Program-made: the position numbers and the translations under genes
Origin: Acidobacteriota bacterium
GTDB taxonomy: Bacteria; Acidobacteriota; Terriglobia; Acidiferrales; UBA7541
Length of the DNA stretch: 64,000 nucleotides
Direction of reading: 5' to 3'
NCBI GenBank assembly: GCA_021812285.1
Contig: JAKAOH010000002.1
Location: 1 to 64,000 of the forward strand
Notes under the pieces: generated by a model
What the model was told of the DNA's origin: nothing
Seen by the model: the letters and a program-made list of their open reading frames with translations, nothing else
Databases searched by the model: none
In this document: in pieces, positions 53,387-62,296 of the stretch
Position numbering within the stretch: the stretch's first letter is position 1
Layout: each line of letters opens with the position of its first letter

Positions 53387-54976
53387 GTGTCTTCGCCCGG
53401 ACGGGGAGACGCGCGGAAAGCGCAATCATCTATGGTGAGCTCAAGCAACGTCATCAACGAGGAAGTGACCGTGGAAGAGTTTTGGCTGGTGGGTCTGGTA
53501 AAAAAGGCGATTTCGTTTCCCGTATTTCTCGGTGTTCTGCTAGCGGTTGCGGCAGGCGTGGTGGCGATGTCGCATCTGGCCGATCCGGATACGTGGTGGC
53601 ATACGAAGGTCGGGCAATGGATTCTGGCGACCGGCCGTTTCCCCACGCACGACATCTATTCCTACACCGTGCATGGGCATCCGTGGATTGCCTACGAATG
53701 GCTTGGGGAAGTATTGATGGGCCTGGCGGGCCGGGCGGGCGTGGGCGGGTTGATGTGGCTGCTGTGCGGTATTTCGGCCGCGTTGCTCACGCTGATGTAC
53801 ATCTACGCCTACGTCTATACGCGGAGCGTAAAGGCGGGGGTAACTGCTGCCGCCCTGCTGTTGCCGCTGGAAGGTGTTTTCTTCACGCTGCGCCCCCAGT
53901 TGATCGGGTATTGCTTCCTGGTGGTGTTGCTGATCCTGATGGAGTTGTATCGACAGGGAAACGAGAAGGCGCTGTGGTTCATTCCGCCGTTGTTCCTGGT
54001 TTGGGTCAATACGCATGGAACCTTTTTCATCGGGCTCGGCATTTTCGGCGTGTATTGGCTGTGCGGGCAGTTTGAATTCGAATGGGGAACCGTGGAAGCG
54101 AAGAAGTGGACGCCGCGGCAGAGCCGGCATCTGCTTCTGACCATTCTGGCTTCGACAATTCTGCTTCCGCTGACGCCGTACGGGACTCAGCTTGCCGCTT
54201 ATCCCTTCGAGATGGCGTTCATGCAGCCGCTCAATATTCAGAGCATTCAGGAGTGGCAACCGCTGAGTTTCGGGCCGCCGTGGGGAAAAGCGTTTCTCAT
54301 TCTGGTGGTCGCGCTCCTGTTTTTGCAGTTGAGGTGGAAGCCGCGGTATCGCTTCTTCGATCTGGTCTTGTTGACTGTCACGATTTTTGCCGCTGCGCAG
54401 CATCAGCGTTTCATCGCCGTCCTCGTATTCGCCTTTTTGCCGATCGTGGCCGCTTTTGTCGGCCGCTGGATGACTCCCTACGCTCCGAGCAAGGACAAAT
54501 ATCTGTTGAACGTGGCGCTGATCGCCTTGATCGTCTTTGGCGTCTTCCACTTTTTCCCCAACGATCGCCAGATCGATAAGCGTTTGGGAAAGACGTATCC
54601 AATGAAGGCGATCGCCTACATTCAGGAGCATGGCATTCCCGAGCCGTTGTACAACGACTACGGTTGGGGCGGGTACCTGATCTGGAAGTTCGGCAATCTG
54701 CACGGCAGCTCGCTGCCGGTGTTTATTGACGGCCGCGCGGACATCTACGATTACGCCGGAGTTTTGCGGGACGATCTGGATATCGCGGACCTGAAACCGG
54801 ACACGCCTTTCTTGTTCGATAAATATCAACTCCGGACGGTCTTCACCAATTCCGATTCCGCCCTGGCGACGTATTTGAGGGCTTCGCCCGAGTGGTCGAT
54901 CGCGTATCAGGACAAACTGTCCACGATTTTCCTGTATCACGGGAAGTATCCAAAGGCGGCTTCCTATGGGTTCTGA
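53387..54976 (+). CDS. Polytopic membrane protein, unknown function, in the Tad locus
   Basis: 529 residues from a GTG, or 514 from the ATG at 53432 (MVSSSNVINEEV), which I find about equally likely. About ten membrane helices, with periplasmic loop motifs SHLADPDTWWHTKVGQWIL and HPWIAYEWLGEVLM near the N-terminus. Acidic residues in the first loop and the general architecture recall GT-C type glycosyltransferases or O-antigen polymerase-like proteins. The C-terminal 120 residues are soluble (IPEPLYNDYGWGGYLIWKFG, DGRADIYDYAG). It has its own sigma-54 type promoter and lies between the minor pilin genes and flp, so pilin glycosylation or envelope function is a reasonable guess only. Confidence 0.75.
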   Translation: MSSPGRGDARKAQSSMVSSSNVINEEVTVEEFWLVGLVKKAISFPVFLGVLLAVAAGVVAMSHLADPDTWWHTKVGQWILATGRFPTHDIYSYTVHGHPWIAYEWLGEVLMGLAGRAGVGGLMWLLCGISAALLTLMYIYAYVYTRSVKAGVTAAALLLPLEGVFFTLRPQLIGYCFLVVLLILMELYRQGNEKALWFIPPLFLVWVNTHGTFFIGLGIFGVYWLCGQFEFEWGTVEAKKWTPRQSRHLLLTILASTILLPLTPYGTQLAAYPFEMAFMQPLNIQSIQEWQPLSFGPPWGKAFLILVVALLFLQLRWKPRYRFFDLVLLTVTIFAAAQHQRFIAVLVFAFLPIVAAFVGRWMTPYAPSKDKYLLNVALIALIVFGVFHFFPNDRQIDKRLGKTYPMKAIAYIQEHGIPEPLYNDYGWGGYLIWKFGNLHGSSLPVFIDGRADIYDYAGVLRDDLDIADLKPDTPFLFDKYQLRTVFTNSDSALATYLRASPEWSIAYQDKLSTIFLYHGKYPKAASYGF

Positions 54977-55091
54977 TGCGTTTACAAGTTAGTTCATTAC
55001 AAAGGGTTTGTGTCAGCAAAACCTGACGTTTTTCGGGTTCCGGGCCGTGGGAAAGAAGCTGGAAACGGGGGGTAATAAGCGTAAGTGTTTA

Positions 55092-55105
55092 TAGTTCTAG
55101 AACTA
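55092..55105. promoter_or_regulatory. 14-bp perfect palindrome upstream of flp, possible activator site
   Basis: TAGTTCTAGAACTA is a perfect palindrome about 190 bp upstream of the flp -24/-12 promoter. That distance suits an upstream activator sequence for a sigma-54 enhancer-binding protein. I do not find the same palindrome before the other two sigma-54 sites, so the assignment is weak. The 54977-55294 stretch otherwise has no gene. Confidence 0.35.
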
Positions 55106-55294
55106 ATGGACTCTCTGATTTCACCTCGCGGGAGGGTAGGCTGCGTGCAAGGTAATCGCGGCCATGAGTTCCTCCTTGTGTATGTTGAAGATGCCGGCAA
55201 GGGCGGCCTCGGGACCTCGATGGTTGAGTCGAGGGAAGGAAGGGCATTGGCGATTGCGAAACCGAAGGCAGGGCTAAGGGAGTTCTTAGAATTT

Positions 55295-55310
55295 TGGCAG
55301 CAGAAGTGCA
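55295..55310 (+). promoter_or_regulatory. Sigma-54 (-24/-12) promoter of flp
   Basis: TGGCAGCAGAAGTGCA: TGGCA at -24, TGCA at -12, and exactly 12 nt between GG and GC. Transcription would start near 55321, leaving a leader of about 53 nt that contains a small hairpin (55327-55345) and a strong AAGGAGGG ribosome-binding site. Confidence 0.75.
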
Positions 55311-55373
55311 TCATGCAAAAGGGAACGGCGCAGCGCCGCTGTGCCGATGACCGCTCTCCAAGGAGGGAAGGAA

Positions 55374-55547
55374 ATGAAGAACCTGTTGCGTCGTTTGTGG
55401 AAGGAAGAAGAAGGCCAGGACCTGATCGAGTACGCCCTGCTGGTCGTGCTCATCTCGTTGATCGCCGTGGCCTCGCTCCGCGTGGCTGGCGATGCCGTCA
55501 GCGATGCTTTCTCGAACGCGGCTGCGAACCTCACCAGCAACACGTAA
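55374..55547 (+). CDS. flp: Flp-type major pilin
   Basis: 57 residues from MKNLLRRLWKEEEGQDLIEY, with AAGGAGGG before the ATG; the track start is 11 codons upstream. The prepilin leader ends in a glycine, and the mature part starts QDLIEYALLVVLISLIAVASL, the Flp motif with Glu-Tyr at mature positions 5-6 counting from the Q. TadV would cleave after the glycine. The C-terminus is short and Asn/Ser/Thr-rich (SNAAANLTSNT), a potential target for modification. It sits alone between a sigma-54 promoter and a strong hairpin, as expected for a gene expressed at much higher level than the assembly genes. Confidence 0.95.
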   Translation: MKNLLRRLWKEEEGQDLIEYALLVVLISLIAVASLRVAGDAVSDAFSNAAANLTSNT

Positions 55548-55571
55548 TTGACCGGCACAGCGCGCTCGGAT

Positions 55572-55599
55572 CACTGGAGGGGGAAATTCCCCTCCAGTG
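55572..55599 (+). terminator. Strong hairpin after flp
   Basis: CACTGGAGGGG and CCCCTCCAGTG pair perfectly (11 bp) around the 6-nt loop GAAATT, 24 bp after the flp stop. No U-tract follows, so it may be a partial terminator or a 3' stabiliser that raises pilin mRNA over the downstream assembly genes. Confidence 0.6.
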
Positions 55600-55964
55600 C
55601 ACGAGCCGAAATCAGGGAAGACAATTCAGGCCGCGCATATCCCCCGGCAGGACGCAAGACGGGGCGGGAGAGCGCGGCCGGTTTTGTTTTCAGTCTCGGA
55701 TCGCCGATGGGGGGGAAACCAGGGCGCGCGGTGGGTGTTTCTCGCACCGCGTAGCGTTCACGGCGCCGAATCCGGGGAACCTAGATTATCCGCGTCGTGG
55801 AGACTTCCGAGACGATTGTATTCATTGTGCGGCGCCCGCTGGCGGGACGGAAGATCCGGGGAAATCCAACCGTTGTCAGAATGTAACCTTGCTTATCAGG
55901 AAAAGGCGCGGCGGTACAGGACTGCTGGTAAGATTGCACGGTCGGGGTGGTGACCGTTGGATGC
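55600..55964. other. Intergenic region between flp and tadV
   Basis: 365 bp without a convincing gene; the plus-strand frame at 55597-55953 has no start signal or motif. It must carry a promoter if the assembly genes are expressed independently of flp. I found no -24/-12 site with both halves good (CCTTGCTT near 55886 lacks a GG at -24). Confidence 0.5.
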
Positions 55965-56516
55965 ATGGTAATGATGGCAATCCTTTCTAATCTGCATTTG
56001 CCGTGGATTTTGGCCGTAATCCTGACACTTGTCGCCGGGCTGGGCGACCTGCGCACGCGACGCATCCCGAACCGGTTGACGGTTCCGGCGCTCCTGGCGG
56101 GCTTGGGCGTCAACGGGCTTCTGGGCGGGTGGCACGGATTGCTTTTCAGTTTGGAAGGCGCGGGATTGGGTTTGGGACTTCTGCTCCCGCTGGTTCTCTT
56201 GCGCGGGCTTGGCGCGGGGGACTGGAAGCTGATGGGAGCGCTGGGGGCCTTCGTGGGTCCAGCGATGACATTCACGATTTTGTTTGTTTCGATGTGCCTG
56301 GCCGCGGCCTGGGGAGTGGTGGAGATGATCCGGCAGCGGCGGGTGAAGACAACGCTGTGGAATTTGTGGGAACTGGTGCACGGATTTGTGTTATTCGGGT
56401 TGCAGCCGAATCCCAACATTTCGATTGATACTCAGCCATTGATCAAGCTGCCGTTCGGCGTGGTGACGGCCGTGGCCACAGCCGCGGCCCTCTCGGCGGC
56501 TTGGCTAAGGTTGTAG
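55965..56516 (+). CDS. tadV: Prepilin peptidase of the Tad system (TadV/CpaA, A24)
   Basis: About 183 residues from MVMMAILSNLHLPW; the exact start among clustered methionines, or the track GTG, is uncertain. Both A24 aspartates are visible: GLGDLRTRRIPN and the GxGD motif GAGDWKLMGALG. About five hydrophobic segments. It lacks the cytoplasmic cysteine methylase domain of PilD, as is normal for TadV/CpaA. It would cleave Flp and the TadE-type pseudopilins after glycine. First of the assembly genes; cpaB follows after 19 bp. Confidence 0.92.
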   Translation: MVMMAILSNLHLPWILAVILTLVAGLGDLRTRRIPNRLTVPALLAGLGVNGLLGGWHGLLFSLEGAGLGLGLLLPLVLLRGLGAGDWKLMGALGAFVGPAMTFTILFVSMCLAAAWGVVEMIRQRRVKTTLWNLWELVHGFVLFGLQPNPNISIDTQPLIKLPFGVVTAVATAAALSAAWLRL

Positions 56517-56535
56517 CGGAAAGGGGAACGGGGAG

Positions 56536-57390
56536 ATGAACCGCAGGCGGTTACTGATCGGTTTGGCCACGGCAGTGGTGTTGGCCGTGCTTGCGAGCAC
56601 GTTCGTATACCGGCAGGTTCGCCAGACCCCGGTGGTCCAACAACAGAAGGCGCCATCGACGCAGATCGTTGTTGCGTCTGCGCCCTTGCCGCTGGGCACG
56701 CGTCTGGACGCGCACGATTTGCGCTTGGTTCCCTGGCCCGGCAACGAGCCGGTGCCCGGGATGTTCACTCGGTTGCAGGACGCCGAGGGACGGGCGCTGA
56801 TCACGAACGTCGTGCAAAACGAGCCGATTCTCGAGTCGGAATTGGCTCCCCGAGAAGCTGGAGCGGGCTTGCCGGCGACGATTCCCGAGGGCATGCGCGC
56901 GGAGTCGGTTGCGGTGAACCAGGTGGTGGGCGTATCCGGATTCGTGCAGGCGGGAAATATGGTGGATGTGATCGCCGTTGGCAACCCAGGCAACGGCGAG
57001 GGTGGCGGTCAGACGTTGGCCAAGACGGTGCTGGAAAACGTGAAGGTGCTGGCGGCGGGGGAGCAGGTGACGCAGGACGCCCAGGGCAAGCCGCATGTTG
57101 TCCCGGTGGTGACGCTGCTGGTTTCTCCGGAAGATGCCGACAAGCTGGCGCTGGCCGCGGCGCAGGCGCGCATACAGTTGGCATTGCGGAACACGATTGA
57201 CACCAAGGTTGTCCATCCGCCGAGCATCTTTCAGGCGCAGTTGCTCAGTCCGACGGGCGGACCGGCGCCGACGGGTCCGCGGCGGATCATTCGGCGGCCC
57301 CGGCGCGTGGTGCCACAAGCACCGCCGCCCTACGTGGTGGAAGTGATCAGCGGAAACAAACGGGAAACGAAGACGTTCCCGAATCACTAA
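56536..57390 (+). CDS. cpaB: Flp pilus assembly protein CpaB (RcpC)
   Basis: 284 residues from MNRRRLLIGLATAVVLAVLAS, one N-terminal membrane helix. A SAF domain (residues 45-115: IVVASAPLPLGTRLDAHDLR) precedes the RcpC/CpaB domain (ESVAVNQVVGVSGFVQAGNMVDVIA, VTLLVSPEDADKLALAAAQ). The C-terminal 45 residues are basic and proline-rich. CpaB is periplasmic and thought to gate or stabilise the secretin. The gene follows tadV by 19 bp and precedes cpaC by 14 bp. AAAGGGGAACGGGGAG precedes the ATG. Confidence 0.93.
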   Translation: MNRRRLLIGLATAVVLAVLASTFVYRQVRQTPVVQQQKAPSTQIVVASAPLPLGTRLDAHDLRLVPWPGNEPVPGMFTRLQDAEGRALITNVVQNEPILESELAPREAGAGLPATIPEGMRAESVAVNQVVGVSGFVQAGNMVDVIAVGNPGNGEGGGQTLAKTVLENVKVLAAGEQVTQDAQGKPHVVPVVTLLVSPEDADKLALAAAQARIQLALRNTIDTKVVHPPSIFQAQLLSPTGGPAPTGPRRIIRRPRRVVPQAPPPYVVEVISGNKRETKTFPNH

Positions 57391-57404
57391 GGCCGGTGAG
57401 GGAC

Positions 57405-58772
57405 ATGGCGAAGACGAAGCGGAATATTTGGCTGGGCCTGGCGTTCGCATTGGCTTTTGCGCTGAATCTGGGCGCACGACAGCAGCCCGCGGGAGCGTCG
57501 CTTCCGCAGACGCTGCACCTTCTCGTCAACCGATCGCTTGTGATCACGTCGCCGGTGCGGATCACCCGGGTTTCAATCGCAAACCCGGACATCGCGCAAT
57601 TGACCGTGATCAGCCCCTACCAGGTGCTGGTGGATGGGAAAACGCCTGGGGCGGTGACGATGATTTTGTGGGGCGCCAACGGTGAAACCGAGACGTTCGA
57701 TCTTTACGTGGACGTCGACGTGATGGCGCTGAGCCAGAAGATCCACGACGTATTTCCTTCCGAGCACGTCCGGATCGAGGCGTCGCAGAATATCGTCATG
57801 CTGACCGGCCAGGCATCGTCGGCTGGCGTCGCGGACCGGATCTACCAACTGGTTTCGGCGGAAGTGCCGAAGGTGATCAGCCTGATTCAGGTGCCCACCG
57901 CGCCCACCGAAGGCCAGATTTTGCTTGCCGTCAAGTTCGCCGAGCTGGACCTGACGAAGGAACAGGATTGGGGCTTCAACTTCTTCAGCCTGCCCGGTTC
58001 GACCACGCGGACCTTGGGCGTCGCGCAGACGCAGCAGTTTGGTCCGCTGAGCACGCCAAACATCTCGAGCCAATCGACCTCGACGAGCACAACCTTGACC
58101 GCGGGCGACATCATGAATCTGTTTATTTTCCGCCCGGACATCAATATGGGCATCACGATCAAGGCGCTGATCAACAGCAGCATCCTGCAGATTCTCGCTC
58201 AGCCGAATCTATTGACCGAAACCGGGAAGCAGGCCAGTTTCCTGGCCGGCGGCGAATTCCCGTTCCCGGTGATTCAGGGCGGAGCGGCCGGGTCCGTGCC
58301 GACGGTTACGGTCCAGTTCAAGCAGTTTGGCGTGATGCTGCACTTTACGCCGACGCTGACGGCGGACGGAAAGATCGATCTGAAGGTCGAGCCGGAAGTG
58401 AGCACGTTGGACTACACCAACGCTTTGCAACTGCAAGGCTTCCTGATTCCGGCGATTTCGACTCGACAGGTGAAGAGCGAAATGCTGCTCAAGGACGGTC
58501 AGACGTTCGCCATCGCGGGCTTGCTCGATAACCGGGTGACGAAGGTGATGGACAATATCCCGTGGCTGAGCAGCGTGCCGATTTTGGGCAAACTTTTCAG
58601 GAGCTGGCAAATCCAGAAATCCCATTCCGAGTTGCTGGTGCTCGTCACTCCGCATATAGTGGAGCCATATGGCCCCGGCCAAGCCCCTTCGGGACCGAAA
58701 TTTCCGATTCCGTTCATGACCTGGCCGCCCCCGGCCGCCAAATCCGGCCAAACAGGGCAGTCGGGCAAATAA
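57405..58772 (+). CDS. cpaC: Outer-membrane secretin CpaC (RcpA)
   Basis: 455 residues from MAKTKRNIWLGLAFALAFAL, a signal peptide; the track GTG is three codons earlier. The N-terminal pilus-assembly domain (RSLVITSPVRITRVSIANPDIAQL) is followed by a BON-like segment (VRIEASQNIVMLTGQASSAG) and the secretin core (VKFAELDLTKEQDWGFNFF, ILQILAQPNLLTETGKQASFLAGGEFPFPV, VQFKQFGVMLHFTPTL, LKDGQTFAIAGLLDN). It forms the outer-membrane pore for Flp pili. The C-terminal tail is Pro/Gly-rich. Confidence 0.95.
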   Translation: MAKTKRNIWLGLAFALAFALNLGARQQPAGASLPQTLHLLVNRSLVITSPVRITRVSIANPDIAQLTVISPYQVLVDGKTPGAVTMILWGANGETETFDLYVDVDVMALSQKIHDVFPSEHVRIEASQNIVMLTGQASSAGVADRIYQLVSAEVPKVISLIQVPTAPTEGQILLAVKFAELDLTKEQDWGFNFFSLPGSTTRTLGVAQTQQFGPLSTPNISSQSTSTSTTLTAGDIMNLFIFRPDINMGITIKALINSSILQILAQPNLLTETGKQASFLAGGEFPFPVIQGGAAGSVPTVTVQFKQFGVMLHFTPTLTADGKIDLKVEPEVSTLDYTNALQLQGFLIPAISTRQVKSEMLLKDGQTFAIAGLLDNRVTKVMDNIPWLSSVPILGKLFRSWQIQKSHSELLVLVTPHIVEPYGPGQAPSGPKFPIPFMTWPPPAAKSGQTGQSGK

Positions 58773-58824
58773 GGGTTTTGCGACGTGAACGGGATCGGGG
58801 GACGGTGAGAAGACAGAACGATCC

Positions 58825-60012
58825 ATGCTAAGGGTTTTGATTGCGAGCGCTGATCTGCACAGCAGTCAGCAACTCCGGGCTTCGCTCGAGCAGACGGGCT
58901 TGGTAGGAGACGTCGTCGAGTGGAAAATGACGGGGGACGAACTCCCGCAGCCGGGAGAGGCCTCCGCTGATGTTGTGCTGCTCGACCTCGGGCGTGACCC
59001 GGAGCCCTATTTCGCCCTGGCGAAGCACGTCCGAACGCTTCAGCCGGCGGTGCGCGTCATCGCCTGCTCGACGCATTCCGATCTCGATCCCCAGCTCCTG
59101 CTCGAGGCGATGCGCAGCGGGGTTCAGGAGTTCCTCTCGAAGCCGGTGTCTCCGGACGCTTTCCGTGACACTCTCGATCGCTTTGAAGCCGAAGTGAACG
59201 CTCCGGAAAAGCGCGCCACCGATCGCTTGATCGTGGTGATGGGAGCCAAGGGCGGTGTGGGAACAACGACGGTCGCGGTGAACCTTGCCGTGCAACTGGC
59301 GCACAAAGTGAAGCGCCGCACCGTGCTGGTCGACTTCGGGCGCCCGCTCGGCCAAACGCATCTGATGCTCAACCTCACCCCGCGGTTCAACGTGCGCGAT
59401 GCGGTCGAGAATTTGAACCGTTTGGACAGCCACTTTTTCACCGGTTTGCTCACCGAGCACCGGAGCGGACTCGAACTGCTCGGCGGCGTGACGCAACCCG
59501 AGGAGTGGGAGCGGATTCCGCTGGCGTCCACCGCCCGGGTGATCAACGTGGCGCAAAGCAACTTCGAATCGGTGGTCGTGGACTACGGAACGCAGTTTTC
59601 GACGGAGTGGGCTCCGGTGCTGCGCACCGCGCGGGCGGTCGTCATGGTGGCGGAAACGAACGTGCCGGCGCTGTGGGCGCTGGAACGCCACCTGCTGGCG
59701 CTGCTGGGCATGGGGATCGAAGCGAGCCGCCTGCAGATCGTCGTCAACCGCTGGCGGCGGGCGGACCAGGACGCCCTGAAGACGGTGGAAAAAAACATCA
59801 AGCATCCGATCTTTTCCGTGATCCCGAACGACTACAAACAGGTGAGCGACGCGATCAACATGGGAACCCCGCTCATGGGAAACCACAACAACCCGTTGGT
59901 GTCGAAGTTCGCCCAACTGGCGGCCCAGCTGAGCGGAGCGGAGTCTTCGCCGCAAGAGACGAAATCGGGCGGGTTCAACCTGTTTCTGTTTTCGTCGAAG
60001 AAAGGCGGATAA
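58825..60012 (+). CDS. cpaE: Pilus localisation ATPase CpaE/TadZ
   Basis: 395 residues from MLRVLIASADLHSSQ. Residues 1-125 are a receiver-like domain (ADVVLLDLGRDP, SGVQEFLSKPVSPDAF), which appears to keep Asp and Lys. Residues 130-370 form a MinD/ParA-like ATPase with the deviant Walker A KGGVGTTT and a conserved NRWRRADQD region. TadZ places the pilus machinery at the pole and recruits the other Tad proteins. cpaF follows after 3 bp. The C-terminal lysine-rich tail may contact membrane or DNA. Confidence 0.93.
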   Translation: MLRVLIASADLHSSQQLRASLEQTGLVGDVVEWKMTGDELPQPGEASADVVLLDLGRDPEPYFALAKHVRTLQPAVRVIACSTHSDLDPQLLLEAMRSGVQEFLSKPVSPDAFRDTLDRFEAEVNAPEKRATDRLIVVMGAKGGVGTTTVAVNLAVQLAHKVKRRTVLVDFGRPLGQTHLMLNLTPRFNVRDAVENLNRLDSHFFTGLLTEHRSGLELLGGVTQPEEWERIPLASTARVINVAQSNFESVVVDYGTQFSTEWAPVLRTARAVVMVAETNVPALWALERHLLALLGMGIEASRLQIVVNRWRRADQDALKTVEKNIKHPIFSVIPNDYKQVSDAINMGTPLMGNHNNPLVSKFAQLAAQLSGAESSPQETKSGGFNLFLFSSKKGG

Positions 60013-60015
60013 ACC

Positions 60016-61305
60016 GTGCCTGGGACACGCATGGATTTTTCGGCCGTCAAGGCGGCCATTCACCGCAAGCTCATTCAGAAGCTCGATCTCGAGCGACTGA
60101 CCGAATCGGACCGCGAGCAGGTGCGCCGGGAAGTTTCGCAGATCCTCGAAAACCTGGTCATGGGCGAATCGACGCCGATGACCCTGCAGGAACGCGAGCG
60201 GCTTTCGCAGGAAGTGCTCAACGAGGTATTCGGTCTGGGCCCGCTCGAGCCGCTGCTGAACGATTCAACGATTTCCGATATCCTGGTGAACTCGCACCGG
60301 CAGGTCTACATCGAACGGAACGGCATCCTGGAACCCACGCCGATTCAATTTCGCGACGACCAGCACCTGATGACGATCATCGACCGGATCGTTTCGGCCG
60401 TGGGCCGGCGCGTGGATGAATCGTCGCCGATGGTGGATGCGCGCTTGCCCGACGGCTCGCGCGTGAACGCGATCATTCCTCCGCTGGCGATCGACGGGCC
60501 GGCGCTTTCCATCCGGCGATTCGGCCGCGGCCGCTTGCAGGCGGACGACCTGGTGCGCAACCGGACCTTGATGCCGCCCATGCTGGAGCTGCTCAAGGGT
60601 TGCATTCAGGCCCGGCTCAACATGCTGATCTCGGGCGGTACGGGTGCCGGCAAGACGACTCTGCTGAACATGCTTTCCCAGTTCATCTCCGACCGCGAGC
60701 GGATCATCACTATCGAGGACGCGGCGGAACTCCAGCTCCACCAGCGGCACGTGGTGCGCCTGGAGACGCGGCCGCCCAACATCGAAGGGCAGGGAGCCAT
60801 CCGTCAGCGGCAATTGGTGATCAACGCCCTGCGAATGCGGCCAGACCGGATTCTGGTGGGCGAGGTGCGCGGCGAGGAAGCGCTCGACATGCTCCAGGCC
60901 ATGAACACCGGTCACGAAGGGTCACTGACCACGATTCACGCAAACACGCCGCGCGACGCCCTCAGCCGGCTCGATACGATGGTGGCGATGGCGAACCTGA
61001 ACCTGCCGGAATCGGCGATCCGCCACCAGATCGCTTCCGCCATCGACGTCATCGTCCAGGTCAGCCGGCAAAGCGACGGCACGCGTAAAGTGACCAGCAT
61101 CGCCGAAGTCACCGGGATGGAAGGCGAAGTCATCACGATGCAGGATATTTTCCTTTTCCAGAAGAAGGGAATCGGCCCGAATGGGCAAGTGCTGGGGGAA
61201 TTCGGCGCGACGGGTATTCGGCCGAAATTCGCGGAGCGCTTGCTGGTTGCCGGCTTCCGTTTGCCGATGGATATGTTCGAGCGGAAGAAGGCGGAAACGG
61301 CCTAA
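60016..61305 (+). CDS. cpaF: Flp pilus assembly ATPase CpaF/TadA
   Basis: 429 residues from a GTG three bases after cpaE (an ATG is five codons later, [14 protein letters not shown]). This is a type II/IV secretion ATPase: N-terminal helical bundle, [17 protein letters not shown], Walker [15 protein letters not shown], Asp box [10 protein letters not shown], Walker [20 protein letters not shown] and His box [13 protein letters not shown]. As a single TadA-type enzyme it powers pilus extension and probably retraction. Confidence 0.96.
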   Translation: MPGTRMDFSAVKAAIHRKLIQKLDLERLTESDREQVRREVSQILENLVMGESTPMTLQERERLSQEVLNEVFGLGPLEPLLNDSTISDILVNSHRQVYIERNGILEPTPIQFRDDQHLMTIIDRIVSAVGRRVDESSPMVDARLPDGSRVNAIIPPLAIDGPALSIRRFGRGRLQADDLVRNRTLMPPMLELLKGCIQARLNMLISGGTGAGKTTLLNMLSQFISDRERIITIEDAAELQLHQRHVVRLETRPPNIEGQGAIRQRQLVINALRMRPDRILVGEVRGEEALDMLQAMNTGHEGSLTTIHANTPRDALSRLDTMVAMANLNLPESAIRHQIASAIDVIVQVSRQSDGTRKVTSIAEVTGMEGEVITMQDIFLFQKKGIGPNGQVLGEFGATGIRPKFAERLLVAGFRLPMDMFERKKAETA

Positions 61306-61314
61306 AGGACACCC

Positions 61315-62283
61315 ATGGCGCTGCTGGTTGCATTCTTCACGTTTTTGGCGGTGATGGCGATCATCCTGCTGTTTTTCACGGTGGGGGGCGGCGCGCCGCA
61401 AGAGGACATCATCCGGAAGCGGTTCGAGGCGGTGCAGCGCGCCGAACGCCGCGGCGATTTGAGCCTGGGCCTGCAACTGGTTCGCGACGAACTGCTGAGC
61501 GACGTTCCCGCGCTCAACAAGTTGCTCGTTCGCTGGACCTGGGCGGAGCGGCTCCGGGAGTACATCGAGCAGTCCGGCGTCCGCAGCAAGCCGGGCAAAA
61601 TCCTGCTTCTCAGTTTCGTGCTGGCAATCGGCAGCTATCTGGTGGTTGCCGCCATTGTGGGTATAGTGCTGATCGCGCTGGCCGCGGGCATCGTTGCCGG
61701 CATGATCCCGTTGGCGGTGATCGCCTTCAAACGCAATCGCCGATTCCACCTCTTCGAGAAACACTTTCCCGAAGCTCTCGACCTGCTCGCGCGGGCCGTT
61801 CGCGCCGGCCACGCCGTCACCACGGGATTCGAGATGGTCGCCAAGGAGCTTCCCGAGCCGGTTTCCGGCGAATTCCGCACCACGTTCGAGGAACAGAATT
61901 TCGGGCTCCCTCTGCGCGACGCTCTCTTGAACCTCACCGAGCGGGTTCCTCTGCTCGACGTACGGTTTTTCGTGACGGCGCTGCTGATTCAGAAGGAGAC
62001 GGGAGGCAACCTGGCGGAAATTCTCGATAACCTTTCCCGGGTCATTCGAGAACGGTTCCGGATTCGCGGCGAGGTGAGAATTCGCACGGCGCAGGGCCGC
62101 ATGACGGCGGGAATTTTGATTGCCCTGCCTCCACTCATGCTTTTCATGCTCAACATGCTGAACCCGAGTTACATGAAACCCATGTTCACCCAGTCGATCG
62201 GCCATTGGATGCTGATCGGCGCCGCGGTCTTGCAAGTGGTCGGCTCGATCCTCCTCTGGAAGATCGTTCACATCGAGGTGTGA
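61315..62283 (+). CDS. tadB: Tad platform protein TadB
   Basis: 322 residues. An N-terminal membrane helix (MALLVAFFTFLAVMAIILLFF), a cytoplasmic segment, two central helices, then the T2SSF domain: FEKHFPEALDLLARAVRAGHAVTTGFEMVA and ALLIQKETGGNLAEILDNLSRVIRER. Two C-terminal membrane helices end the protein. It is the inner-membrane platform that works with TadC and the CpaF ATPase. Starts 9 bp after cpaF. Confidence 0.94.
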   Translation: MALLVAFFTFLAVMAIILLFFTVGGGAPQEDIIRKRFEAVQRAERRGDLSLGLQLVRDELLSDVPALNKLLVRWTWAERLREYIEQSGVRSKPGKILLLSFVLAIGSYLVVAAIVGIVLIALAAGIVAGMIPLAVIAFKRNRRFHLFEKHFPEALDLLARAVRAGHAVTTGFEMVAKELPEPVSGEFRTTFEEQNFGLPLRDALLNLTERVPLLDVRFFVTALLIQKETGGNLAEILDNLSRVIRERFRIRGEVRIRTAQGRMTAGILIALPPLMLFMLNMLNPSYMKPMFTQSIGHWMLIGAAVLQVVGSILLWKIVHIEV

Positions 62284-62296
62284 GGCGGAGGTCGGA

